Shown one piece after another: positions 45,839 to 57,069 of a stretch of 64,000 bases of DNA. The stretch's first letter is position 1. Each line of letters starts with the position of its first letter. The stretch is from Apium graveolens (Eukaryota > Streptophyta > Magnoliopsida > Apiales > Apiaceae), in assembly GCF_009905375.1 (NCBI RefSeq), contig NC_133649.1, positions 223,345,275-223,409,274 of the forward strand. The letters run 5' to 3'. The translations under genes were made by a program, and so were the position numbers. The notes beneath the pieces were generated by a model, which saw nothing but the letters and a program-made list of their open reading frames with translations, did no database searches and was not told the origin of the DNA.

Positions 45839-47140
45839 TTAGATACTGACTCCAGCTTTGGCTTTAGTCTTTGAAAACCTTGACTTTTCTTTTATCTTCT
45901 CATTTCCTTTAAGTTTCATGTCAGCAGTTCTAATAGCTTGTGATCTGAGAGATCTTTCATCTTCTGCCCAACTGATTTCCCTTATAACTATACCACTGGT
46001 TGGTCTGTTAGAAGGATCATCTTCATAAAGTACTTGAGAAACAACAATAATATTAGCATTTATTGTCTTCATAGAATTTTTAAAGTCTTCCTTTGTTTGC
46101 CTTAGCTGTTCAAGATCAACTCTAGGATTTTCATTTGCAAATATTCTTCTACTCACCACAGAATCAAATAATTGAATCTTTGGATCCTTGTAGAACATAG
46201 TTTTCTTTCTTCCTTTAACTTTCAGAGTTTAAAGATATTGGCTTGCTTAAGCACCAGCTTCTTTCTCCAGAATACCTTGGTCTTCATCAACAACAATTTT
46301 GACTTGTGAAGATTTTTGCATTTTAGTAGTCACAGTCAATTCTTCAACTCCTCTTTCATTCCTCCTGCTTCCTTTTTTACTCTCCTTTTGTTCCCCCTTA
46401 TTACCTCCATCAGAATTTTCATCATCAGTACTTAATAATGAAAGCTGTTTGCATTTAGATTTATCAATTTTCTCCCCCTTTTTGGCATCATCACTAAGCA
46501 GTAGAGAAAGAATCGGCTCCATTGAATTCTGTACTTCTGTAAGTTGAACAGACATTTGATCTTGTTTAGCTTCCAATTTAGTTTGACTAGCTTCAAATGA
46601 AATTTGTCTGGCAACTATTGGTGAAATTTGTTATTGAATATCCTGATGAGTAAGCAGCTTTGAAGCAATCAACGATTCTTTAATCTGATTGATTTGAGTA
46701 GTGGTTACTTCATGTGCTGTGTGTAAGGATCTGACAACCAAAGTAGACGCTTTCAGATGATTCAACATATCAGGATTTGTAATCTTCTTTTTTTCAGTTT
46801 CCAGATATTCAACTGCACGTGTTCTGGAAATAGGATATGTGTTTTCTTTCCAATAAGCATTCCAGAGATTATCAGAATAATCCTGCTTCTTCTTAGCATC
46901 TAACTCTTTCATTTTATGTTGTCTCACATGCATAGGCATATCTTCAGGAAAGAAAAGATTATCTTCAAGATCTAACAAAACATTAGATACATGAGTTTCT
47001 TTACCATCATTAGATTCTTCAATAGGAGCTAGATCTTGCACTAGTTTCTGAAATTTATCATCAGCTTCAGTATGCAGAATAGAATTAGAAATTGATCTAG
47101 TGGCTTCAGAAGCTTCCACACCTTCAACTTTTATCTCCAC
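45839..47140 (-). pseudogene. Copia-B extra 3' ORF, broken into three frames
   Basis: Minus-strand frames 46631-47140 (169 residues), 46247-46576 (109) and 45839-46198 (119) follow each other and probably derive from one protein. The first is charged and helical (LFFPEDMPMHVRQHKMKELD, then KKQDYSDNLWNAYWKENTYP) and looks like coiled coil. The second is Lys/Glu/Ser-rich with KGSRRNERG. The third has DPKIQLFDSVVSRRIFANEN. They lie downstream of RNase H, where SIRE-like elements carry an additional ORF often called env-like. I see no signal peptide or membrane segment, so no envelope role is claimed. Function unknown. Confidence 0.55.
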
Positions 47141-47401
47141 ATCTTCAAGTATTGTAGATAAATGAATTGGAGCTTCAAAATTAATTTTCAGGAGTGCAGG
47201 GTCCTGTAGAATGTTGTGGTGATTCTGAAATGGATGAATCTTTATGAATGGACTGTTGTTCTACTACATCTTCAGCAACAATTGGGTTTTCTTCAAGTGA
47301 TGGAAAAGAAGAATGAATGGACTATTTTTCAACAAAAACAAGGATGATCTCATTTGGTGGAATAGTAGAATGTATGGACTGCAAGAAAGTATCAGTACTT
47401 A
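47141..47401 (-). other. Copia-B 3' extra region, between ORF and solo LTR
   Basis: Continues the extra 3' region with stops in all minus frames. The repetitive peptide-like pattern (SIHSSIPPNEI-type) is only weakly visible. It ends with the ACTTA duplication at 47397-47401. Confidence 0.4.
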
Positions 47402-50201
47402 TGTGACGGCCTCAACCCCGGGGTCAGGGGCTAACGTCACCAAAATATGATAAATTATAATAAAAACTACTAAATATACTTTATTATAATACACGACCCC
47501 ACCCAGGAGCCGAAACAGGTTCAAGTATTATTTAGGTTACAACACACACACTAACTTAATCAAAACCAGACATCCTAACTTATTACAGCAACTCATCAGA
47601 CCTCAGGGTCTGATATAACTACCTCAGAGGAGCCGGGACCGGAGGCTGACACTCTACGTTGACCTGGTCTTCTAGACATCTGCAATAAATAAATACAAAA
47701 CAAGCTGCAAGGGTGAGCAATCCATTGCTCAACAGTACCTCTATATGAATAACCAGTAACGAGATGTATAAAACATTATAAGAACATATATTAAACTGAT
47801 ATACAAAAAATCCGTAAAACAGGTATAAACTGGATATCAAAACTAGCATGCATTGCAAAATAACATCATATGTAGTGTGTTGTGTAAAAATACCAGAGTT
47901 CAATTTTAGCATGCTATTTCCTTTCCAAAACCACTGTCCATTGCTGGACCCATAAATCACCTGTCCCGTTACGGGGACTATAAACCATTTGTTCCGTTTC
48001 GGGAACCATTAAACCTTTATCAGATATATAAAAGAGGATGAATTCTAGGGATAGCTGATCAGTCTATCCCACCACAAATTTCGTTCCGGATCTCAGAGAC
48101 TAGCTAGGTCTCTGTCATGCTAGACTAAGCGGCCTACCAGTGTGCGCATCCGACTTAGCCTCTTACACAACCATGCTGGGCCGTTACCTAATAACGGACC
48201 TCTTACGCCAACTGACCATCCAATATCTGATTTATTTTTATCCAGTTTCCAAAATCATTTACACCTATCTATGTTTAAACGATTACAACACACATTCTAA
48301 AAATCCCTTTTTAATTTTTAATCACAATTTAGAGATAGGCATTTTCAGAAGTTACTTTTTCCCCAAAACGTCGTTCAGTAAAACATATTTAAATACGGGG
48401 AATACGTAACTTAAAATGTTCTGTTCCAGTATGTAATTTAAATCAACAACTATTCATATAAACTGAACTATAAAAGATTAGTTCAGGGGTACTTGCCTTA
48501 CGAAGCTTTGCACTAACTCTGGCTTAACTCTAATTGGCTTCAACTACTGGGTCCTTTGACTCGATCCTACGAAATCGAAACAACCTAGGTTAGACAACCG
48601 ATTATGCTTGACTTTTCCTCACTAACTAATTACATAACGATATAATTCTCGACTCGTAAGCATATTAATATCAATAACATATACGTAATAATAGTGCACA
48701 TAACAATCATGGTTTGATTTGTATTAAACGAGATATATGTACTCGATTTGTATAAACATCAATCGACGTCAAATCCTAACAAAATCAATTTAAATCATCA
48801 CATAACTAAATTTTAGTCCTGCACATAATTTATACAAATTTTATTTATTAAAATATTTAGGACTCAGAACAGGGTCATCACCGTTCACCGCGCGCTCGTA
48901 AAAATTCATCGCGCGCGGGGGCAAAATTTATTGGTGCCCGAAAATACACGAGTGTCCTAATAAATTTCACCAATTTATTAAAATCATATCCCGCACGAAT
49001 TAAATTTTATATCACGAAATATTAGTCAAAATTCCTGCATAAAACCAGAAAATATTTAAATCCCAACCTGCACAACACGTGCGCCAACACGCGCCATAAC
49101 CACAGACTGCAACAATCAACCGGAAAACTAAAAGAACAGCGACAAGAATCAGGGAAAACAGGGACACACACACACATGCAACTGAATACACACACAGAAC
49201 ATACATATATATACGTATATATACATATATATACATCAACCAGAAAGAATCAGACCAAAGGTCACCGGAAACGAACCGGAAGAACAAAGCTACGGCGGCG
49301 GTGATGAAAAACGGGAGGAGAAACAGAGATATAGAGGGGAGGAGAAAAAGGAAAACGGAGGAGGTAGAGAGAGTATGGAGGAGAGATAAGGCGAGAGAGA
49401 GATTAAGAGCAGAGAGAGATAACGAAAGAGAGAGACAACCGAGAGTAGAAAGACAAAGAAATTGATTGTAAAAAAAACACCCTGCTACTTACACGTATCA
49501 CTCCCACCTTCTAATTGCAATACACGTGTCTTGAATCCTTTTGGTAAAATTTCTGGTTCGTTTTTGCTAGTTTGACGAACCAATCGCGTTTTAAAATTTA
49601 TCGAAAAATTAAAATTTTAATACCAAAATTCTCAAAATATTCCAGAGTTAATAAAATAAAATTTTAATAATTTTTAAAGCACTTTACAAACACAACTTAT
49701 ACCCGCATTTAATAAATAAACGAAACAACGCGCGAGTAAGATTACTCCCGAAAATTACCAAAATAATTTTAAAATTCTCAAAATATTGTAAACATAATAA
49801 AATATGAGTTTCATAATTTCTGAAGAATCCAAGAATTAAATATGGATTTTACATTTTAAATGAATTCAGAAAATCATTGAAGAATAAATAAATAACAAAA
49901 TATTGATTTGTAAATTTTGTAAAATCCCTAAAATAATTAGCAAGATTATAAAATCATAAAAACAATTTTGGAGACAACCCAAATAATTTTGGAAATAAAA
50001 TTGTCATAAAATCATTTTTTAAAAGTGAATCAAAAATAACATTGTGCACCAGCTAATCATAAAAACACACTACGCAATCCAACAATCACATATAAACAAT
50101 AATAACTAAACACAGGGACCATAAGTAATATAAACTTCTTTATTAATTATCTACACAATAATTACATATTTAAATATTACAGAAATATACGTGTCGTTAT
50201 A
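47402..50201 (-). repeat. Gypsy-type solo LTR, 2800 bp
   Basis: Starts TGTGACGGCC and ends GTGTCGTTATA on the plus strand, flanked by ACTTA on both sides (47397-47401, 50202-50206). The right end would pair with the left if two C-to-T changes are assumed (CGTTATA for CGTCACA). The GC-rich start (CAACCCCGGGGTCAGGGG) is like the 3' ends of the Tekay-type LTRs here, so it probably belongs to another chromovirus family in minus orientation. It contains CA and TA microsatellites (49161-49236) and a GA-rich stretch (49310-49450). Frames at 47619-47960, 48140-48409 and 49012-49287 have no recognisable product. Confidence 0.85.
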
Positions 50202-50206
50202 ACTTA

Positions 50207-52559
50207 GACTTGCAGGGTGATCAATAGCCTTTGATACATCAGAGTTTTCCTGAGATTCAACAGTCTGTTGTTCAACATCTTTTCCTTTAGTACTCTGATC
50301 CTCTGCAAATATATAGCAAATTAAAACTTAATCTCTCTATTCTTTTACAGTAGTCTCACTACTCCTCACACCACATATCTCATGACTTTTAACAGTCAGA
50401 GCTTCCTCACAAGGATTACTAAATTCTATCTCTCATCTACCTCTCCTTTTACCAGGAAGGATCCTGCCTCTCTTAAATTATATTTTTCTTTCACTCTTTT
50501 CGCACATCTCACAGGAATAGGCTCAGAAAGATTGTCCTACAGAAATAAGAGGTGATTAAAGAAGGGTGATATGTGATCATACAACTAGAGGTAGTACTTA
50601 ACTAAGGTCTAGATGTAATCATTTCAACAGGATTAATATCATGAAAAACATACTATAAATGATGAAAGAACTAAATGAATATTTAAACTAAATGCTGATA
50701 AAGTAATACCAGTATTTATATCTTGTGAATTCATAATTAGACTCACAGTAGATACTGTGGTTATGACAATTATTGTTCATCAATAATGAAAACCTCCATT
50801 TAAATTAGAGAGGATTTGATCAGGTTAGTGTCATGTACCATGATCTCAAACCTTGTTCTTGCAAACAACTAACACTTGAATGTGTTTAATGAAAGCTATC
50901 CCAGAGTCTTCAGTAAAAACTGATGAAACATCTATATCTCTGTTAATATCATCAAGATCTAGCTCAATAAGTAGTCTCTAACTAACTAAATTTTGTTTTT
51001 GAATGGTGAACATAATTCAAGAATTATGTCACATAATTTTTGTCAATATTTGAGAAAAGAATTCAAGTGTTTCATTTGTAAGAAGAAATTTTAAGATATA
51101 AGATATATGAAATTTGAGATTGAGTGTGGACAACTTTCTTGAGCAGAAAAGAAAGTTTCAAAAGATTTTGAATTGTAACACTCAAAGATTATAACTCTTA
51201 GTGGTTAAGAATTAAATATTCCTTAAATTTTCTTCTTTAGACAATAGTTACTTCCTGTAGTGCTCAATCTGTACTGAAATATCACATGAACTCAAATAGA
51301 GATTAGTTTATCCATATGCACTGTGAAAAATATCTGAAGTTTACCATGCAATACTGATTTAACATTTAACATTTAAGAACATTCAAGCACACATACAAGA
51401 AAGTAACCAAGAAGTCACTTAATGAAGCAAAAGAAGATAATATATATTCATTCATTTATTAAGAAGTAGAATACAAGATTTTTATAGAATTTTGAAAATA
51501 AAACCCTAAAAAATCTATCTATTCTAGCTTCTTTTTATTTTCTTCTTCTAACTTCTTCATTGTCCTCCGATGGAAGATCCTTGATATTGAACCTGCAAGA
51601 GAAATAATATTCTCTTACAATGCCAATCATACGAGGTGGCGTTTTTGTTCCTCAAGACGCCTTTGTGATGCCACATCAACTCTTCTCATCTCTTCAAACT
51701 GAACATCTAGTCTAAAGAGATGAAGGGACCCAGTGTCATCTAAGTTCAGTCGATCAAGAAATGACTGAGGAATCTCAGAGTGATGATAATCTTGGCCGTG
51801 GAAGACTGCCCAGAGTCGACCAATGTCGAAATACAATCTCCCGTAATTAGGATTTGCTATTGGAAGGTAGACTCCATGTAAAAGAGAATAGATGGCCATA
51901 GATTTGTAATGAAGATTATTAGTATTTAGGAATTAGTGAGTGAAAAAGGTAATGAGAAGCTTTGAGAGTGAAGGGTTGTATTTATAGAAAAGAAAGTAGA
52001 AACTGAAGAGACTCTTTGATTTACCATGCAATAATTAGACATAATAAGCATACACGATTACGCGTATCTAGGAAAACAAAAAGTAATCTCTCTCTTTATA
52101 TTCCTATTCCCAATGTAAAATACTCAAGTATCAGTGGATACTTGCATCAGTAGCTAAACCATTTAAGCAATTAAAAGATATTCCACTCACTCACTGATTA
52201 ATTAAAAATACTGTTAACAATTTATTTCGAATAAATTCAAAATAATCAATGAAGTATAACAGTCAATCATGGTTTAACCATTATCAGTATCTTAATTACT
52301 AGTATCAGGATTTATCAACTAGTGACATAAACTATTAGTCAAAACAAGTTTAACTAATAACAGAGTTTATAAGCATAATCAGTATTTTAACATGCAATTT
52401 TCACATAAGATCATTTAGCACAGTTTGTATGTTATCATGGTATCAAGCATTTATCATAAGAATCAATATCTAACAAGTATTGACAAATAATAAGATACCA
52501 TGCTTAAAAATATCAGCAGACTTATTTATCAGAGTTTGAGAACTGTCCTGAAATCATTC
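50207..52559 (-). pseudogene. Copia-B 3' extra region with a 90-residue open frame
   Basis: After RNase H the minus strand runs about 2.3 kb to the solo LTR. The only clear frame is 51627-51899, which reads MAIYSLLHGVYLPIANPNYG and contains GRLWAVFHGQDYHHSEIPQS. It ends Arg/Glu-rich (EEMRRVDVASQRRLEEQKRH). It is preceded by a typical AT-rich stretch and could be the start of the extra 3' ORF. I do not recognise it. The remainder (50207-51600 and 51910-52550) is AT-rich and closed in all frames. Confidence 0.45.
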
Positions 52560-53388
52560 CCAATTTATTCACCAATATTGTGAATGTGGCTTCACAGAGA
52601 GGCTTGGTGAATATATCCGCTACTTGCTAATCTGTTGGAACAAAGACCAATTCCAGTGTACCAGCTTCCACATGTTTCCTTATGAAATGGTATATGATAC
52701 TAATGTGCTTAGTCATTGAATGTTGCACTGGATTTCCTGTTATTGTAATAACACTTTGATTATCATAATATATAAGAATAGACGAATAGTCTAACCCATA
52801 ATCTAGCAGCAGATTCTTCATCCATAGAATCTGAGCACAACAGCTTCCTGCAGCAATGTATTTTACTTCTGCAGTTGATGTGGAAATTGAATTTTGTTTC
52901 TTGCTGTACCAAGAAACCAATCTGCCTCCAAGAAATTGGCAGCTTCCAGCAGTGCTTTTCCTGTCTATATTGCATGCAATTAGCTTAAAGTCTGAATCTC
53001 TAGGATACCGTAATCCCAGATTCATGGTACATTTAAGATACTTGAAGATTCTTTTCACAGCTAATAAATGAGGTTCTCTAGGGTCAGCTTGGAACCTTGC
53101 ATAGAGATATGTAGCATACATGATATCAGGTCTACTAGTAGTCAGATATAGGAGTGAGCCAATCATACCTCTTTAGTTAGTTATATCTACTGAAGAACCA
53201 GTATTTAAATCTAACTTGGTTGTAGTGGCCATATGAGTTGATGCAGTTGAACAATCTTGCATTCCAAATCTTTTGAGTAAGTTCCTGGTGTATTTGGATT
53301 GATTTATGAAGATTCCTTCATTAGTCTATTTGACTTGTAACCCCAGAAAGTAACTCAATTTTCCCATCATACTCATCTGATACCTGGA
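52560..53388 (-). pseudogene. Copia-B RT thumb/connection and RNase H
   Basis: The minus strand gives MGKLSYFLGLQVKQT, RFGMQDCSTASTHMAT and, after a stop near 53175, the 179-residue frame 52627-53166 with MIGSLLYLTTSRPDIMYATY. RNase H follows (DRKSTAGSCQFLGGRLVSWY, SKKQNSISTSTAEVKYIAAG, DNQSVITITGNPVQHSMTKH). Before DRKST the family has a Y-x-D-A-D block with the first catalytic aspartate. Here LIAC runs straight into NIDRKST, so about seven residues including that aspartate are deleted. A further stop sits before QVADIFTKPL. The enzyme would be dead even without the stops. Confidence 0.9.
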
Positions 53389-54060
53389 CTACATTAGCTT
53401 TGAAAATCTCTCATAAAGTTTATCATTAGTAGATCCAAAAATGATATCATCAACATATATCTGTACTAATAACAAGTCCTTACCATGGTATTTATAAAAG
53501 AGAGTGTTATCAATTGTACCTCTAGTGAAACCAATCTCTAGAAGAAATAGAGCAAGTTTTTCATACCAGTCCCTTAGAGCTTGCTTCAATCCATAGAGTG
53601 CTTTATCCAGTAAGTAGACATAATCTGGATACTTTGGATCAATGAACCCTGGAGGCTGTTCAACATAAACTTCCTCTTCGAGTTCTCCATTTAAGAATGC
53701 ACTCTTCACATCCATTTGGAACACTTTAAACTTCTTGTGAGCAGCATAGGCAAGAAAGATCCTAATTGCCTCTAGCCTTACAACTGCAGCAAATGTCTCA
53801 TCATAATCAATGCCTTTTTGTTGTGAGTAACCCTTTACAACCAGTCTTGCTTTGTTCCTTGTAATAATTCCCTCACTGTCAGTTTTGTTTCTGAACACCC
53901 ACTTTGTGCCAACTACAGATCTGTTCTTTGGTCTTGGCACAAGAGTCCATACTTAGTTCTTTTCAAATTCATTGAGCTCTTCTTGCATTGATGTGACCCA
54001 GTCAGCATCTTGTAGAGCTTCTTCGACCTTTTTAGGTTCACTTTAAGATAAAAAAATAAT
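53389..54060 (-). pseudogene. Copia-B reverse transcriptase
   Basis: The main frame 53389-53940 (183 residues) reads [60 protein letters not shown] and the catalytic YVDDIIFG at residues 162-165. The first catalytic Asp lies in [11 protein letters not shown]. Upstream bases to about 54060 encode the N-terminal EALQDADWV and MQEELNEFEKN parts, followed by a stop. Another stop after RFSKLM ends the frame. Both fit single C-to-T changes in Gln codons. RT copies element RNA in the particle. The motifs are well kept, but the reading frame is not. Confidence 0.93.
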
Positions 54061-54341
54061 GGCAGAGACATTCATTCTGAGTTGTTTTCTTGTTTTTATA
54101 CCACTGTCAGGGTTTCCAATGATTAAGTCAGGTGTGTGTGACTTAGACCATTTTCTAGCTGATGGAAGTTGACTCCTAGAAGTAAAACCTCCCCTTGATC
54201 CATGAATTCTCTTTTATTTCTTTGAGTAGTACCACTATTGTTTCCTGATGCTCCCCCTGAATCAGTGTCCCCATGGTTATTAGTAGTTGACTCATCAAAA
54301 TTTGAGGAAGATGAGTTTGATGATCTTTCTACTGATGTTTC

Positions 54342-55429
54342 TTAAGTTGAATCACTTGTAGTAGTCTCTGGATTTGAGTCATGTTGCTCCCCCTTAACAT
54401 ATGCTTCAGTATCAGAAGAATTTCCACTATTCTGTGGAACCTCATAGCTTTGAGTGAAAACAGGACTTATAGTATCAGAGTCAGGATTTAAAAGTCCAGC
54501 GTAAGGTACTTCATTTTCAAATCTCAACTTGTCATGGTCATCTGCATCTTCTAGACCTGTTATCTTCTTGTCATCAAAATATACATGAATAGATTCCATG
54601 ACTATTCTTGTTCTCAGATTGTAAACTCTGAAGGCTTTTGTAGTCAACAGATAACCTACATATATTCCTTCGTTATCTTTCAGATCAAACTTGGTCAGCT
54701 GCTCCGGATGAGTTTTGAGAACAAAACATTTACAACCAAATATATGAAAGTACTTCAAATTTGGCTTCTTTCCTTTCACCAACTCAAATGGTGTTTTTCC
54801 ATACTTGTTGATCACTATACCATTTTGTGTAAAGCAAGAAGTTTGCACAGCCTCAGCCCAGAAGTAGGTAGGCAATCTTGCTTCTTCTAGCATGGTTCTT
54901 GCAGCTTCTATCAGAGTACTATTCTTTCTTTCAACAACTAATTTTCTTGTGAAGTTCCAGGAGCAGAAAGCGCTTGTTTTATCCCCTTGAGTTTGCAGAA
55001 CCCTTCCATAGATCTATTCTTGAATTCAGTTCCATTATCACTTCTGATGATCTTCACTTTGTATATTGATCCTTTCTCCAGCTTCCTCACATGATCAAGA
55101 AGAATGGATGGAGATTCATCCTTGGTGTGCAGAAAATACACCCATATGTATCTTGTGTATTCATCAACAATTACGAGTGCATACCTCTTCTTGGCAATAG
55201 ACATAACATTCACTAGACCAAAGAGATCAACATGAAGTAGATGATATGGTTCAAGAATTGAGGATTCAGTTTTACTCTTGAAAGATGTCTTCTTTTTCTT
55301 GGCTTTCTGGCATGAATCACATAAGCCATTAGGAGTAAACACTGCATTGGGAAATCCACTTACAAGATCTTTCCTCACAAGTTCATTGATATTATTGAAG
55401 TTGAGGTGAGAAAGTCTTTTATGCCAGTT
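54342..55429 (-). pseudogene. Copia-B integrase, split by a frameshift
   Basis: Frame 54938-55378 contains the tail of the HHCC zinc-binding part (GLCDSCQKAK), the core start HLLHVDLFG with the first Asp, RYALVIVDEYTRYIWVYF and IRSDNGTEFKN with the second Asp. It runs out after ALSAPGTSQEN. The bases carrying the catalytic Glu (VVERKN) follow in another frame. Frame 54342-54893 then gives EEARLPTYFWAEAVQT, NKYGKTPFELVKGKKPNLKY and HIFGCKCFVLKTH, followed by a variable Ser/Asp/Glu-rich linker to RT. Integrase would insert the cDNA. The shift just before the catalytic Glu inactivates it. Confidence 0.9.
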
Positions 55430-55860
55430 TCAGCTGTCTTCCAAAGATGCTCTACTCAGTAGACAAAATTTTGAATTATCAAACTTTGTGGAAACCCTAG
55501 CTTCATATAAATTACCATGTCTCACACCAGTCAATGTGATCTTGACATCAGACTTACTGACAATTTCGCAATGCTCCTTATAAAAATTTACATGGTAACC
55601 TCTGTCACAGATCTGACTCACACTTATCAGATTATGCTTGAGTCCTGCAACGAGAGCTACATTTTCAATGATGACATTTCCAACTTTGATTTTGCCATAT
55701 CCCAAGATTTTTCCTAAGTTTCCATCTCCATAAGAAATGCTTGGGCCAGCCTTCTCCTCAAATTCTGATAGCAGGGATTTATAACCAGTCGTATGTCCTG
55801 AGCATCCACTGTCCAAGACTAGAGCATTTCTCCTGTTACCCTGTAATCATTAATTTGAAT
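55430..55860 (-). pseudogene. Copia-B protease and gag-pre-integrase region
   Basis: Frame 55430-55816 begins MDSGCSGHTTGYKSLLSEFE, the copia aspartic protease motif D-S-G-x-S-x-H at the start. GPSISYGDGNLGKILGYGKI and VALVAGLKHNLISVSQICD follow, then the pre-integrase segment (VRHGNLYEA). The active-site Asp is present. A stop separates it from the gag tail (ending WVLKNTN) and another lies directly before the integrase HHCC part (LSRASLEDS-stop). The protease would cut the polyprotein during particle maturation. Confidence 0.9.
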
Positions 55861-57066
55861 CAGTTAGTGTTTTTAAGGACCCAGACTTGCTTAGATCCTT
55901 TGGCCTTTTTAAGTTTGTTAACATATGCAGCAGAAGACTTCATATCAGAGTTTATGTTAACATTCTTACTATCAGTATTTATACATGCAGAAACAGATTT
56001 TTCTTTAACTAAAGAAGGTTTCAGTTTATAAAAATCATAATACAAACCGTGATACTGTTTACACGTATAAATAGAGTGACAAACACTGCCACAATGAAAA
56101 CAAGGATTATGTGGTTTATATCTAGTTGTTCTATTCCTAATCTCTGATTTATAAGGAACGGCTTTTATCTCTTTATTCTTCCTGCAATAATTAGCAAGAT
56201 GATTAGTGCTATCACAATTTTAACAGGTCTTTTTAGGTGCATTAGGAGGAGTTACATAATTTCCATTCTTATTAACACCTACCTTGTCATTCCTATTTTT
56301 TCTAGACCTTTTCATCTTTTCTTTCATGTGTAAATCCTTCAGCTTATGCGTAAGCTGTTTCTGAGTCATTGAACCAATATTTAATAAGTTTGTGTGAACT
56401 TGCTCACTCTTTTCAGTAATTAAGTTTGATCTTGGTGTTGAGGTAGTACCTTCCTCATGGATTGATATAACATTATTAGCACTTGGATTAAACTTAATGG
56501 TTTTTATTTGAACCTTGTTCAATTTGACCTGACTATCAGTTTTTATTGGTTCTATTTTCTCAGTTTTTTCTCTACTTTTCTTATCAGAATTAGATCTAGT
56601 TGAATATCCTAATCTTGATCCCCAACAACCATTCTCTAAGATTTCCTGAGTTGTCTTTCCTGAGTTAGTCCAAAGTTTAATGACTTTTCTCTCTTTAGCT
56701 AGCTCATTTTCTATATAAGCATGTTTTCCTAACAATTTTTCTTTAACATAAACAACATTATCTCTTTCTTTTTGAATTTCTAGCATGGGAAGAAACTCAC
56801 TTTCTAGGTAATCATTCATTTTCTTAAGCACAGAGTTTTCACTCTTGATTTCTATTGTTCTCTAACATTTGATCCCTAAAGCTAATATGCAGAGTCTTAA
56901 GAAATAATCTTAATTCATAGATATCATCAGTATCAAATGCAAGAGTAGACTGAGGTACCTTTAATTCAGCATTGTCGGTCTCAGCATTAGCATTTACCAT
57001 GAGAGCATAGTTGATCCCATCATCTGAGTCTGATGAATCATCCCAGTTTCTCTTCTTTGAGATCAA
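55860..57066 (-). pseudogene. Copia-B gag C-terminal part with two more zinc knuckles
   Basis: After the stop that ends the main gag frame, the minus strand continues in frame with NWDDSSDSDDGINYALM (56839-57066). It then shifts to a 203-residue basic, coiled-coil-like frame (56220-56831). Next comes a CCHC-like motif whose second residue is a TAA stop (C-stop-NCDSTNHLANYC, about 56180-56225), then CFHCGSVCHSIYTC (about 56065-56110). Frame 55860-56045 ends SKQVWVLKNTN, the usual junction to protease. This tail would be RNA-binding nucleocapsid. Confidence 0.8.
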
Positions 57067-57069
57067 AGC

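Noticed and set aside
47619..49287. Three hydrophobic frames as membrane protein genes
   Set aside because: They fall inside a solo LTR with intact target duplications, and their hydrophobicity reflects base composition.
45839..52559. An envelope gene in copia-B
   Set aside because: No signal peptide, cleavage site or membrane helix is visible in the readable frames; only the position matches elements described as env-like.
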